Source: a bacterium (GTDB lineage Bacteria > Campylobacterota > Campylobacteria > Campylobacterales > Sulfurimonadaceae). From it: DNA of 46,894 bases. Position numbers and translations under genes: made by a program. Position 1 is the first letter of the stretch. Each line of letters begins with the position of its first letter. Shown one piece after another: positions 8,977-16,947 of the stretch. The stretch lies in contig JAHJEG010000041.1 in the NCBI GenBank assembly GCA_018825665.1, forward strand, positions 1 to 46,894, written 5' to 3'. The notes under the pieces are model-generated. The model was not told the origin of the DNA. It made no database searches and was given only the letters and a program-made list of their open reading frames with translations.

Positions 8977-9890
8977 TGGATACAAATATGCAAAAGCAAA
9001 AAATATTAATATTGGGTGTGACCGGGATGCTTGGACATACACTCTTTAAAGAGATGTCTAAAAATGAATCCTTTCATGTCTATGGCACGACAAGAAGCAA
9101 GAGCAGTTTAGAGCACTATTTTACGCCAGAGGAGATGAACCATATCCGCGGCGGCGTTGATGCCGATAATTTTGACACGGTGATTAGAGCGATTGCCTCT
9201 GTTCAGCCAAGCATTATCATTAACTGTATCGGTATCATAAAGCAGCTTCCAATCGCCAAAGACCCGCTTACCGCTATTACGGTGAATGCCCAGCTTCCGC
9301 ATAGGATCTCTCTGGTGGCACGAAGTGCAAATGCGAGATTTATCCATATTAGTACGGATTGTGTGTTTAACGGCAAAAAAGGCAATTATAATGAAGAAGA
9401 TCAGTCCGATGCGGAAGATCTGTACGGACGTACGAAGTTTTTGGGTGAGGTTGATTATCCCCATTGTGTTACGCTGAGAACTTCCATCATCGGTCATGAG
9501 CTTAAAACAGAATTGAGCCTCATAGACTGGTTTTTGAGTCAGGAAAAAGAGATAAATGGCTTTACAAAGGCTATATACAGTGGTTTTACAACGATAGAGA
9601 TGGTGAATATCATCTCAAATTATGTGATACCCAATAAAGAGTTAAGCGGACTTTATCATGTTTCAAGTGAGGCAATCTCCAAATATGACCTGCTTAATAT
9701 TATGAAGGAAGTCTATAAAAAAGAGATTATTATCAAGCCTTATGATGATTTTGTCTTAGACAGATCACTGAGTTGCGAGAAGTTTAAAAGTGCTACGGGA
9801 TATCAGTCTGCAGAGTGGAAAGTCATGCTCAAAAATATGTACAGCCATGTTATGAAAGAAGATTGTTATCAAAATAAATCTTTTAGATGA
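8976..9890 (+). CDS. RmlD-like UDP-4-keto-sugar reductase (WbvR type)
   Basis: A 304-residue extended SDR of the RmlD-substrate-binding family. The Rossmann loop LGVTGMLGHTL lies near the N terminus, FIHISTDCVFNGKKG gives the catalytic Ser/Thr, and DLYGRTKFLGE carries the YxxxK dyad. ATG 8976 overlaps the previous stop by one base (TGATG) and is preferred to an in-frame TTG at 8961. It lacks the C-terminal cupin domain of the FnlB/WbjC/CapF reductases. In the Vibrio cholerae O37 UDP-L-QuiNAc pathway the reductase (WbvR) is likewise RmlD-like, so this cassette more likely makes UDP-L-RhaNAc/UDP-L-QuiNAc than UDP-L-FucNAc. That product call is inference. Confidence 0.8.
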   Translation: MDTNMQKQKILILGVTGMLGHTLFKEMSKNESFHVYGTTRSKSSLEHYFTPEEMNHIRGGVDADNFDTVIRAIASVQPSIIINCIGIIKQLPIAKDPLTAITVNAQLPHRISLVARSANARFIHISTDCVFNGKKGNYNEEDQSDAEDLYGRTKFLGEVDYPHCVTLRTSIIGHELKTELSLIDWFLSQEKEINGFTKAIYSGFTTIEMVNIISNYVIPNKELSGLYHVSSEAISKYDLLNIMKEVYKKEIIIKPYDDFVLDRSLSCEKFKSATGYQSAEWKVMLKNMYSHVMKEDCYQNKSFR

Positions 9891-9894
9891 AAAT

Positions 9895-11097
9895 ATGAAT
9901 AAAAAAATACTTATCGTTACGGAATATTTTTATCCTGAAGAGTTTAAGATTAATGAAATCGCCTCGGCATGGAAAGAAAAAGGGTATGAGGTGGATATAT
10001 TAACCCAAAATCCTACCTATCCTTTAGGTAAAACTTTTGAAGATTATTCCAACACCTGGTACAGCAAGGATGTGTATAAAGGGATGAACATCTATCGCGT
10101 AAAAGCGGTGACCGGCTACAGAGAAAGCCTTTTTAAAAAACTGCTCAAATATTTTACCTTTATGATTTTAGGGAGTATCGTAAGTCTTAAAATCGGTAAA
10201 AGATATGATTATATTTTCGGTTTTGATGTTGGGGCATTGACAGGGATGGTTCCGGCCGTACTTTTGAAAAAGTTTTATAAGAAGAGAGTCACTTTATGGG
10301 TGCAGGATGTTTGGCCCGACAGTGTGTATGCGTATGGATTTAAGAAAACGAAAGTATTAGGTTTCCTGCTGGATGGTTTTGTGAGCTTTGTTTACAGACA
10401 CAGTTCCAATTTTGCCGTATCGGGAAAAGGCTTTGTGAAAAAAATCAATCCCTATATCGATAAGGGCCAAGATATAGTGTATCTCCCCAATTGGGCAGAT
10501 ACGTTTAACAAAGAGTTGACCCCCTTTGAATTCAGTGAAGATGCAAAAGTACAATTTACTTTTGCGGGCAATGTCGGCAAGGTGCAAAATCTTGACAATA
10601 TTATAAAAGCATTCGGCAGTCTGCCTGAGGCATATATCCAAAAATCACAGTTAAATATCATCGGAGACGGCTCCCACTTGCAAAATTTGCACGACCTGGT
10701 GGATAAAAAGAGTATTGCCAATGTTATATTCTGGGGGAGAAAGCCAAGGCAAGAGATGTATAAATACTTCAGCGGAAGTGATTTTTTAATCGTCTCTTTG
10801 GTGGATGAACCGATATTTTCCTTAACCGTTCCTGCAAAAGTGCAGACATATATTGCTGCGAATAAGCCTATAATGGCGGTTATAAACGGTGACGCTGCGG
10901 ATATTATAAGAGATAACGCTTTAGGATATACCTCGAAGCCTGATGATATCTCAGAGATAAAAAATACTTTTATGAGATGTATCGATGCTGATGTAAATGA
11001 GACAAAAGAGTTTACAAAAAATTGTGAAGATTTGACAGCTACAACGTTTAACAAAGATAAAATAATTGATTCTTTACTTGAATTGATGATGAGGTAG
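9895..11097 (+). CDS. WbuB-like family 4 glycosyltransferase
   Basis: A 400-residue GT-B transferase close in pattern to WbuB. The N terminus LIVTEYFYPEEFKINEIA, then VDILTQNPTYPLG, and the central LWVQDVWPDSVYAYG are diagnostic of this GT4 subgroup. The donor-binding half has FTFAGNVGKVQNLDNII and VPAKVQTYIAANKPIMA. Known WbuB enzymes transfer L-FucNAc in O-antigen assembly, and such transferases commonly sit directly downstream of the fnlABC-type cassette, as here. It would therefore add the L-configured 6-deoxy-HexNAc produced by the preceding three genes, probably as an early step on undecaprenyl diphosphate. The exact sugar is inferred from context. Confidence 0.84.
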   Translation: MNKKILIVTEYFYPEEFKINEIASAWKEKGYEVDILTQNPTYPLGKTFEDYSNTWYSKDVYKGMNIYRVKAVTGYRESLFKKLLKYFTFMILGSIVSLKIGKRYDYIFGFDVGALTGMVPAVLLKKFYKKRVTLWVQDVWPDSVYAYGFKKTKVLGFLLDGFVSFVYRHSSNFAVSGKGFVKKINPYIDKGQDIVYLPNWADTFNKELTPFEFSEDAKVQFTFAGNVGKVQNLDNIIKAFGSLPEAYIQKSQLNIIGDGSHLQNLHDLVDKKSIANVIFWGRKPRQEMYKYFSGSDFLIVSLVDEPIFSLTVPAKVQTYIAANKPIMAVINGDAADIIRDNALGYTSKPDDISEIKNTFMRCIDADVNETKEFTKNCEDLTATTFNKDKIIDSLLELMMR

Positions 11098-11101
11098 TGT
11101 G

Positions 11102-11959
11102 ATGAATATATTATTGACCGGTTCAAGCGGATTTATAGGAAGTTATTTTATTAAGAAATATGCAGAGAAATACAATATCCGCAGATTTTCTTTTTTAGAG
11201 GATGATTTTCATAGTTTGGATTGCAGCGGCATCGATGGGGTCATTCATCTCTCCGCTCTTGTGCATCAGATGGACGGGGCAAGTGCAAAAGAGTACGAAA
11301 AAGTCAATCTCAACCAAACTCTGGAACTGGCGAAAAAAGCAAAAGTAAGCGGTGTGAAGCATTTTGTGTTTATGAGTACGGTGAAAGTATACGGCGAGGA
11401 AACGGATATCGCCTACACGGAGAACACGCAATGCAAACCGCAGGATGCGTATGGCAAGAGTAAACTTAGGGCCGAGAAAGAACTTCTGAAGATGGAAGAT
11501 AAAAATTTTAAAGTTTCTGTTATACGAACGCCTATAGTGTACGGATACGGGGTCAAAGCAAATATAAAAAGTCTTGTAAATCTGGTACAAAAAGTCTCAA
11601 TCCTTCCCTTTGGAGAGATTGATAATAAACGAAGTATGGTCTATATCGGAAATCTCTGCCATCTGGTCGATGAGGTGATAGGGCAGGGAAAAAGTGGAAT
11701 CTTTTTGGCAGGCGATGATGAAGTATGCAGTACAAGCAGGCTTATTGAACTGATATCCAAACATTTGGACAAGAAGACAACTCTTGTAAAGATCCCCTTA
11801 TTTAAATCCTTGCTCAAAGTGCTGAAACCTTCGTACCACAAGAGGCTCTACGGCAGTTTGGAAGTAGACAATCAGCTTACAAGAAAAAGATTGGATCTGA
11901 AGAATCCATACAGCGTGGACGAGGGGATACAGTATATGATTTACGGAGAAAAAAGTTGA
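11102..11959 (+). CDS. NAD-dependent epimerase/4-keto reductase (WbpV-like SDR)
   Basis: A 285-residue extended SDR: LTGSSGFIGSYF at the N terminus, catalytic MSTVKVYG with S92, and DAYGKSKLRAE with Y117 and K121. ATG 11102 is chosen over GTG 11099 because GAGG at 11091-11094 is then seven bases away. It sits directly before a WbpL-type initiating transferase and a PglF/WbpM-type dehydratase. In Pseudomonas the trio WbpV-WbpL-WbpM makes UDP-D-QuiNAc or UDP-D-FucNAc and loads it onto undecaprenyl phosphate, so this protein probably reduces the 4-keto product of the dehydratase. Stereochemistry at C4 cannot be decided from sequence. Confidence 0.78.
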   Translation: MNILLTGSSGFIGSYFIKKYAEKYNIRRFSFLEDDFHSLDCSGIDGVIHLSALVHQMDGASAKEYEKVNLNQTLELAKKAKVSGVKHFVFMSTVKVYGEETDIAYTENTQCKPQDAYGKSKLRAEKELLKMEDKNFKVSVIRTPIVYGYGVKANIKSLVNLVQKVSILPFGEIDNKRSMVYIGNLCHLVDEVIGQGKSGIFLAGDDEVCSTSRLIELISKHLDKKTTLVKIPLFKSLLKVLKPSYHKRLYGSLEVDNQLTRKRLDLKNPYSVDEGIQYMIYGEKS

Positions 11960-12918
11960 TATATCTTGGTTTGTTCCTGCTCTCTTTTATATTGACATAT
12001 CTTATAAAAAAGTATGCTCTCAAAAAATCGCTTGTGGCAAAGGTGACGGACAGAAGTTCGCATACATCCCCAACACCTCACGGCGGCGGAATCGCTTTGG
12101 CCTTCAGCTGGTTTTTGGGTATCAGCTATCTGTTTTACATGTCTGATATCGACAGTTCTTTGTATTATGCTCTGATGTGCGGTCTGCTCCTTAGTATCGT
12201 TTCTTATATGGACGATTTATTTGAACTCAGTGCGAGAATAAGACTGCTCACACAGGCATTCGTCAGTATCCTCGGCTTATATTTTTTAGGAGGACTCCAA
12301 ACACTTGATCTCCTTATTTTCAGTATCGATAATCAGATACTAAGCAACAGTATCGGATTTTTCTTGATTGTATGGTTTATCAATTTGTATAATTTTTTAG
12401 ACGGGATAGACGGATATGCCGCAAGTGAGGCTGTATTTTTGGCTCTTGCAGGGTTTTTGCTCTTTGGCGGGGAACACTTTTTGGTCTTGGCGGCTTCTGC
12501 TCTTGGTTTTTTGGTATGGAACTGGGACAAGGCGAAGATATTTATGGGGGATGTGGGAAGCACTCTGCTTGGGTACAACATAGCCGTGCTTACGATATAT
12601 TATGCAAACTATGAGAGCCAGAATATCTGGATTTGGATGATACTTTTTGGCGTCTTTGTCTTTGATGCCACCTTGACACTTTTTAGAAGGTATAAAAATG
12701 GGGAAAACCTCTCAGTCGCTCATAAAAAACATGCGTATCAAAGGCTGACTCAGGCCGGATGGAGCCATCAGAAGGTTGTCGTGTATTCCATCTTCGTCAA
12801 TTGTATTTTATTCTTTTTAATCTATAATGTCTCAAGTGTATTAGCCGCATTGCTAATCTCAATAATCTTTTTATATTCAATAATAAGATATATAGACTCT
12901 AAAAAGGCGTTTGAATGA
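11956..12918 (+). CDS. undecaprenyl-phosphate HexNAc-1-phosphate transferase (WbpL/WecA type)
   Basis: A 320-residue polytopic protein of the MraY/WecA/WbpL family. Signature motifs are HTSPTPHGGGIA near residue 36, SYMDDLFELSARIR (the Mg-binding DD) near 76, FINLYNFLDGIDGYAA near 136-151, KIFMGDVGSTLLGY near 193-206 and HKKHAYQRLTQAGW near 258. It starts at TTG 11956; the next Met is after the essential PHGGG loop, so the TTG (overlapping the previous stop as TTGA) must be used or be very near. It transfers sugar-1-phosphate, probably D-QuiNAc or D-FucNAc, onto undecaprenyl phosphate to begin the glycan. WbpL-type proteins usually pair with the WbpV- and WbpM-like enzymes that flank it here. 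Confidence 0.9.
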   Translation: MIYLGLFLLSFILTYLIKKYALKKSLVAKVTDRSSHTSPTPHGGGIALAFSWFLGISYLFYMSDIDSSLYYALMCGLLLSIVSYMDDLFELSARIRLLTQAFVSILGLYFLGGLQTLDLLIFSIDNQILSNSIGFFLIVWFINLYNFLDGIDGYAASEAVFLALAGFLLFGGEHFLVLAASALGFLVWNWDKAKIFMGDVGSTLLGYNIAVLTIYYANYESQNIWIWMILFGVFVFDATLTLFRRYKNGENLSVAHKKHAYQRLTQAGWSHQKVVVYSIFVNCILFFLIYNVSSVLAALLISIIFLYSIIRYIDSKKAFE

Positions 12919-14684
12919 ACATACAGCCGACACCGCTCAAAAGAGCTTTGTTTTTTATCTTTTTTGATATTATCATCTCTTTGGGAACTCTCTTTTTAGC
13001 CTATAATCTAAGGTTCAATTTCAGTATAGACGACAGCTATTTGGAACATTTCATGTTGGTGTTTTTTGTACTGATGGTCTTTAAAATCGGTTTGATTGCA
13101 TTTTTTAATATCTATGAAGTTTCCTGGAAGTTTTTTTCGCTCAATGAGCTGAAGAAGATGGCCTATGCGCATATGATCGCATATCCGCTTGTGATGATAG
13201 TCTATTATACCGTGCCGGATTTTTTTACACCCTTTCCAAGAAGTGTTTTGATTATCGATTTCTTCTTGTCTATCATGTTTTTAGGATTTTTTAGAGTCTT
13301 AAAGCGCCTTATAGTCGAGAATGATACAAATAAGAATCTGACCAAAACTCTTGTCATAGGCGCCAATTCATTTTCTCAAAGTATTATAAAAGATAAAATC
13401 AACCACTATGTAGCCTGTGTTGTCGATGATGATAAGAATATTATCGGAACATATTTTTCCAATATGAAAATAAAAAGTATGGATGCGCTTGCTGAGATAA
13501 TCGAGGGGGAGAATATCCAATCCGTAATCATAGCCAAGCCATTTGAGATTGAAACATTAAATAAAATATATGAAGAACTCAAAGCATTCGGTATTTTTGA
13601 TATCAAACTTGTTTCTTTGGCAAACAAAGAAAAAACCTTGAAAAATCTGACGATTGAAGATCTTTTGGCCCGAAATCCCAAAGATCTTGATAAGAATAAA
13701 ATCCGGGATTTCATAAAAGACAAAGTGGTGTTGGTGAGTGGAGCAGGAGGAAGTATAGGCAAAGAGATATGTCACCAATGTGAAAAGTTTGGTGCAAAAA
13801 AACTGATACTTTTGGATAACAGCGAATATAATCTTTATACGGTTACCGAAGAATTAAAAAACGTTCCAACGGTTTCGGTCATGCAAAGCGTGGTGGACAA
13901 GGAGCTTTTGGAAAATACATTTAGATTCCACATGCCGGATATCGTGATACATGCCGCCGCATATAAACATGTGCCTTTGGTTGAGGACAATATTACAGAA
14001 GCCATCATCAACAATGTAATAGGTACAAAGAACGTGATTGATCTTTCTATAAAGTATTGTGTTGAAAAATTTGTACTTATCTCCACCGATAAAGCCGTGC
14101 GACCGACCAATGTTATGGGAACAACCAAGCGTATCTGTGAACTGTATGCCCAAAATGCAGTTTCGTGCAGCACTCAAAACTGTGTGACTGAGATAGTGTC
14201 CGTACGATTTGGAAATGTTCTTGGAAGCAGCGGAAGCGTGATACCAAAATTTAAATCTCAAATAGATGCCGGGAAAAATATTACAGTCACCCATCCGGAT
14301 ATCACACGCTATTTTATGCTTATCTCCGAGGCCTGTGAGCTTGTGCTCCAAGCCGGCGCAATCGGCATGGGCGGGGAGATATTTATCCTGGATATGGGGG
14401 AACCCGTAAAGATAGTGGACTTGGCCCAAAAAATGATAGAACTAAGCGCCAAAGAGGATGTAAAGATTGAATTTACAGGGCTCCGTCCGGGGGAAAAACT
14501 GTATGAGGAACTGCTTATTGATGAGAGTGATGCTACAACCGACTACGAATCGATCACCGTAGCAGGCAAGACCCACTATGATATAGAAAAACTAAACAAA
14601 GATATAGAAGATTTGCTGGCATGTGCAAACAAGATACAAAAACTTCAGGAAATAGTACCCGAATTCACCCATCAGTTGAACTAG
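12915..14684 (+). CDS. membrane-anchored UDP-HexNAc 4,6-dehydratase (PglF/WbpM type)
   Basis: A 589-residue long SDR. About four hydrophobic segments occupy residues 10-125. A first Rossmann-like region follows (TLVIGANSFSQ near 145), and the catalytic SDR begins at VLVSGAGGSIGKEI near 275. Active-site residues lie in LISTDKAVRPTNVMGTTKRI, where M and K replace the YxxxK pair, as in PglF and WbpM. It converts UDP-GlcNAc to the UDP-4-keto-6-deoxy sugar. In Campylobacter PglF feeds a PglE aminotransferase to make diNAcBac. No PglE is visible here, and a WbpV-like reductase lies two genes upstream, so a D-QuiNAc/FucNAc product is more likely. It carries one TTCCACATGCC word at 13926-13936. Confidence 0.88.
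   Translation: MNIQPTPLKRALFFIFFDIIISLGTLFLAYNLRFNFSIDDSYLEHFMLVFFVLMVFKIGLIAFFNIYEVSWKFFSLNELKKMAYAHMIAYPLVMIVYYTVPDFFTPFPRSVLIIDFFLSIMFLGFFRVLKRLIVENDTNKNLTKTLVIGANSFSQSIIKDKINHYVACVVDDDKNIIGTYFSNMKIKSMDALAEIIEGENIQSVIIAKPFEIETLNKIYEELKAFGIFDIKLVSLANKEKTLKNLTIEDLLARNPKDLDKNKIRDFIKDKVVLVSGAGGSIGKEICHQCEKFGAKKLILLDNSEYNLYTVTEELKNVPTVSVMQSVVDKELLENTFRFHMPDIVIHAAAYKHVPLVEDNITEAIINNVIGTKNVIDLSIKYCVEKFVLISTDKAVRPTNVMGTTKRICELYAQNAVSCSTQNCVTEIVSVRFGNVLGSSGSVIPKFKSQIDAGKNITVTHPDITRYFMLISEACELVLQAGAIGMGGEIFILDMGEPVKIVDLAQKMIELSAKEDVKIEFTGLRPGEKLYEELLIDESDATTDYESITVAGKTHYDIEKLNKDIEDLLACANKIQKLQEIVPEFTHQLN
13926..13936 (+). repeat. TTCCACATGCC word inside the PglF/WbpM-type gene
   Basis: Exact copy of the 11-base word that recurs through the window. 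Here it lies on the coding strand and encodes part of a FRFHMPD segment. See the finding on a DNA-uptake-like sequence. Confidence 0.6.
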
Positions 14685-14711
14685 ATGCATCCGAGCACTC
14701 CAGACAAAATC

Positions 14712-14741
14712 GCAGCTCCTCATTGTTTGGGAGCTGCTTTT
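14712..14741 (+). terminator. hairpin terminator after the glycan operon
   Basis: GCAGCTCC (14712-14719) and GGAGCTGC (14730-14737) form a perfect 8-bp stem with a 10-base loop, followed by TTTT. It lies 27 bases after the stop of the dehydratase gene and would end or attenuate the long glycan transcript before pglB. The T-run is short, so read-through is possible. Confidence 0.7.
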
Positions 14742-14767
14742 ACATCAAAGCTGCATTTGGATAAAAT
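14739..14767 (+). promoter_or_regulatory. probable promoter of pglB
   Basis: TTTACA (14739-14744) and TAAAAT (14762-14767) are separated by 17 bases, a good sigma-70-type match about 50 bases before the pglB start. The -35 box overlaps the T-run of the preceding hairpin. This suggests pglB can be transcribed independently of the glycan operon. Confidence 0.5.
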
Positions 14768-14817
14768 AGCATCCTAATCACATGCATCAGCACAAATATT
14801 AATAACGGAAAATAAAA

Positions 14818-16929
14818 ATGACACTTACAAGAAACAAACAGACACTGCTCCTGATTTTAATCGCCTTTACTTTTAGCGTAGTTGTGAGGCTCATATGGGT
14901 GTATCAGTTTAGCGATATGGAGCAGTTTAAATTTAACGGCCAGTTTATGATCAATACGAACGACGGTTATTTTTATGCAGAGGGTGCGAGAGATATTTTA
15001 TCCGGGGTATCTCAGGAGAATGATTTGTCTCCCATCAGCAGTGCCACTTCGATAATAACCGCAGCCATTGCGAAGATACTTCCGTTTTCATTTGAGGTGG
15101 TTATATTCTATATGCCGGCTTTTTTGTCTTCTCTTTTGGTGATTCCCATAATTCTAATCGGTCGAAGTATCGGCAAACTTGAAGCAGGTTTTATCGCCGC
15201 ACTTCTTGCCGGCATAGCGTGGAGCTACTACAACCGCACTATGGTAGGGTACTATGACACCGATTTGTTAAACATAGTCTTCCCCACTTTTTTGCTATGG
15301 TCGCTGATATGGGCTATACAAACAAAAGAGGAGAAGTACCTTTTGTTCACGGCTATGGAGATTATCGCCTACAGATGGTGGTATCCGCAAAGTTATTCTC
15401 TTGAATTTGCCTTTTTCGGGCTCATTCTGGTTTATGTACTCTACCAGTATATAAAAAAACATGACATTGACTATAACCTTACGCTTCTTAGTTTTATGAT
15501 GTTTGCGATGATGGGGCTGGATGGCTGGATAAGATTTACAATCGTAGTTGTTTTGTTCTTGGCTCTCAAAAAAGGGCTGGTCTATAAATATACGTACTAT
15601 ATTGTAGCTGCATCGCTTTTGATGTTTTTTCTAAGCGGCGGATTTGATCCTATATGGGCACAACTCAAAGGCTATGTGTTTAAAGACTCCATACTTGTTA
15701 TGGGTGAGGATTTGAAACTTCATTATTTCAGTGTTATGCAGACTGTCCGTGAAGCTGGACAAATTCCTTTTGAAACTTTTGCAAATCGCATAAGCGGACA
15801 TACCCTTACCTTCCTTTTATCTCTTGCAGGCTATGTTTGGCTCTCCTATAAACATAGAGTGATGCTCCTTGGCCTGCCTCTTATAGGGCTTGGCTTTTTG
15901 GCGTATAGCAGCGGTCTGCGCTTTACCATCTATGCCGTTCCTGTCTTGGCCTTGGGCATAGCATTCTTGATATCGGAGCTAAGCAGTTATGCAAATACAA
16001 ATCTAAAGAAGTATGCTTTTATGGGCGTCTTTACCCTTTTGATCTTAGCTCCAAATATCAGTCATATCATAGAATATAAAGTGCCTACCGTTTTTAACAA
16101 ACAAGAGGTTGAGGTTCTGGATAGATTAAAAGGGATAGCCGACAGAGAGGATTACGTGGTCGGCTGGTGGGACTACGGATATCCTATCAGATACTACGCC
16201 GATGTAAAGACTCTAAGCGATGGGGGAAAACACGAAGGCAGTGTTAATTTCCCTACAAGTTTTATCCTTACGCAGCCGCAAATACAGGCAGCAAAAATGC
16301 TTCGACTTGATGTTGAGTATACAGAAGCAAAATTTGCCATGGATACAAACGACAGCCGTCATAAACGTACTAATATAGCGAACATGACGCTTGACTACGG
16401 CTTTCGTGACACAAACGATTTTATAACATCCCTGCAGTTAGATATGAAACTCCCTGCCAAAACAAGAGACATATACCTCTATCTTCCAAACAGGATGATG
16501 AGTATATATCCAACGGTCACACTTTTTTCCAATCTTGATCTTATGACTGGGGCAAAAGGGAAGCAGCCGTTTTTTTATGTATCCAACAGTGTGCAGGAAT
16601 CAAAAGAGTATCTTGATTTTGGAAGAGGGGTGAAGCTTCATAAAGCATCGGGAAGTATTGAAGTCGGCATGCAAAAAACTCCGGTCAAAAACTTTGTAAA
16701 AACTTTTTATGACAAAGGCGGGAAATTACATACGAATGTACAGGTCTTGAACCCTAATTCAAATCTAAATGTTGTATTTATGAGCAATTATAATCAGTTT
16801 TTGGTTATTGATGATACGGTGTATAATTCACTCTATTTTCAACTCTTTGTTTTTGAAAACTATGATAAGAATTTATTTGAACCTACGCTCTTAACACCTC
16901 TGGTCAAGGTGTATAAGCTGAAAATATAA
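14818..16929 (+). CDS. pglB: PglB/STT3-type oligosaccharyltransferase
   Basis: A 703-residue integral membrane protein with about 13 hydrophobic segments in the first ~420 residues and a periplasmic C-terminal domain. WWDYG, the acceptor-sequon-binding motif of STT3 proteins, is at residues 450-454 (457-461 in C. jejuni PglB). NTNDGYFYAEGARD near residue 47 and GYYDTDLLN with D147/D149 match the metal-binding acidic motifs. It transfers a lipid-linked oligosaccharide to asparagine of periplasmic proteins. Immediately upstream lies a full operon for building and flipping an undecaprenyl-linked glycan, so that glycan is the obvious donor. It converges with the next gene, on the other strand, across an 18-base gap. 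Confidence 0.93.
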   Translation: MTLTRNKQTLLLILIAFTFSVVVRLIWVYQFSDMEQFKFNGQFMINTNDGYFYAEGARDILSGVSQENDLSPISSATSIITAAIAKILPFSFEVVIFYMPAFLSSLLVIPIILIGRSIGKLEAGFIAALLAGIAWSYYNRTMVGYYDTDLLNIVFPTFLLWSLIWAIQTKEEKYLLFTAMEIIAYRWWYPQSYSLEFAFFGLILVYVLYQYIKKHDIDYNLTLLSFMMFAMMGLDGWIRFTIVVVLFLALKKGLVYKYTYYIVAASLLMFFLSGGFDPIWAQLKGYVFKDSILVMGEDLKLHYFSVMQTVREAGQIPFETFANRISGHTLTFLLSLAGYVWLSYKHRVMLLGLPLIGLGFLAYSSGLRFTIYAVPVLALGIAFLISELSSYANTNLKKYAFMGVFTLLILAPNISHIIEYKVPTVFNKQEVEVLDRLKGIADREDYVVGWWDYGYPIRYYADVKTLSDGGKHEGSVNFPTSFILTQPQIQAAKMLRLDVEYTEAKFAMDTNDSRHKRTNIANMTLDYGFRDTNDFITSLQLDMKLPAKTRDIYLYLPNRMMSIYPTVTLFSNLDLMTGAKGKQPFFYVSNSVQESKEYLDFGRGVKLHKASGSIEVGMQKTPVKNFVKTFYDKGGKLHTNVQVLNPNSNLNVVFMSNYNQFLVIDDTVYNSLYFQLFVFENYDKNLFEPTLLTPLVKVYKLKI

Positions 16930-16947
16930 AGAGAAAACAGGGGTGTG

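Noticed and set aside
11956-12918. Initiating transferase as a truncated pseudogene because it lacks an ATG
   Set aside because: TTG 11956 overlaps the preceding stop and keeps all catalytic motifs and the full family length.
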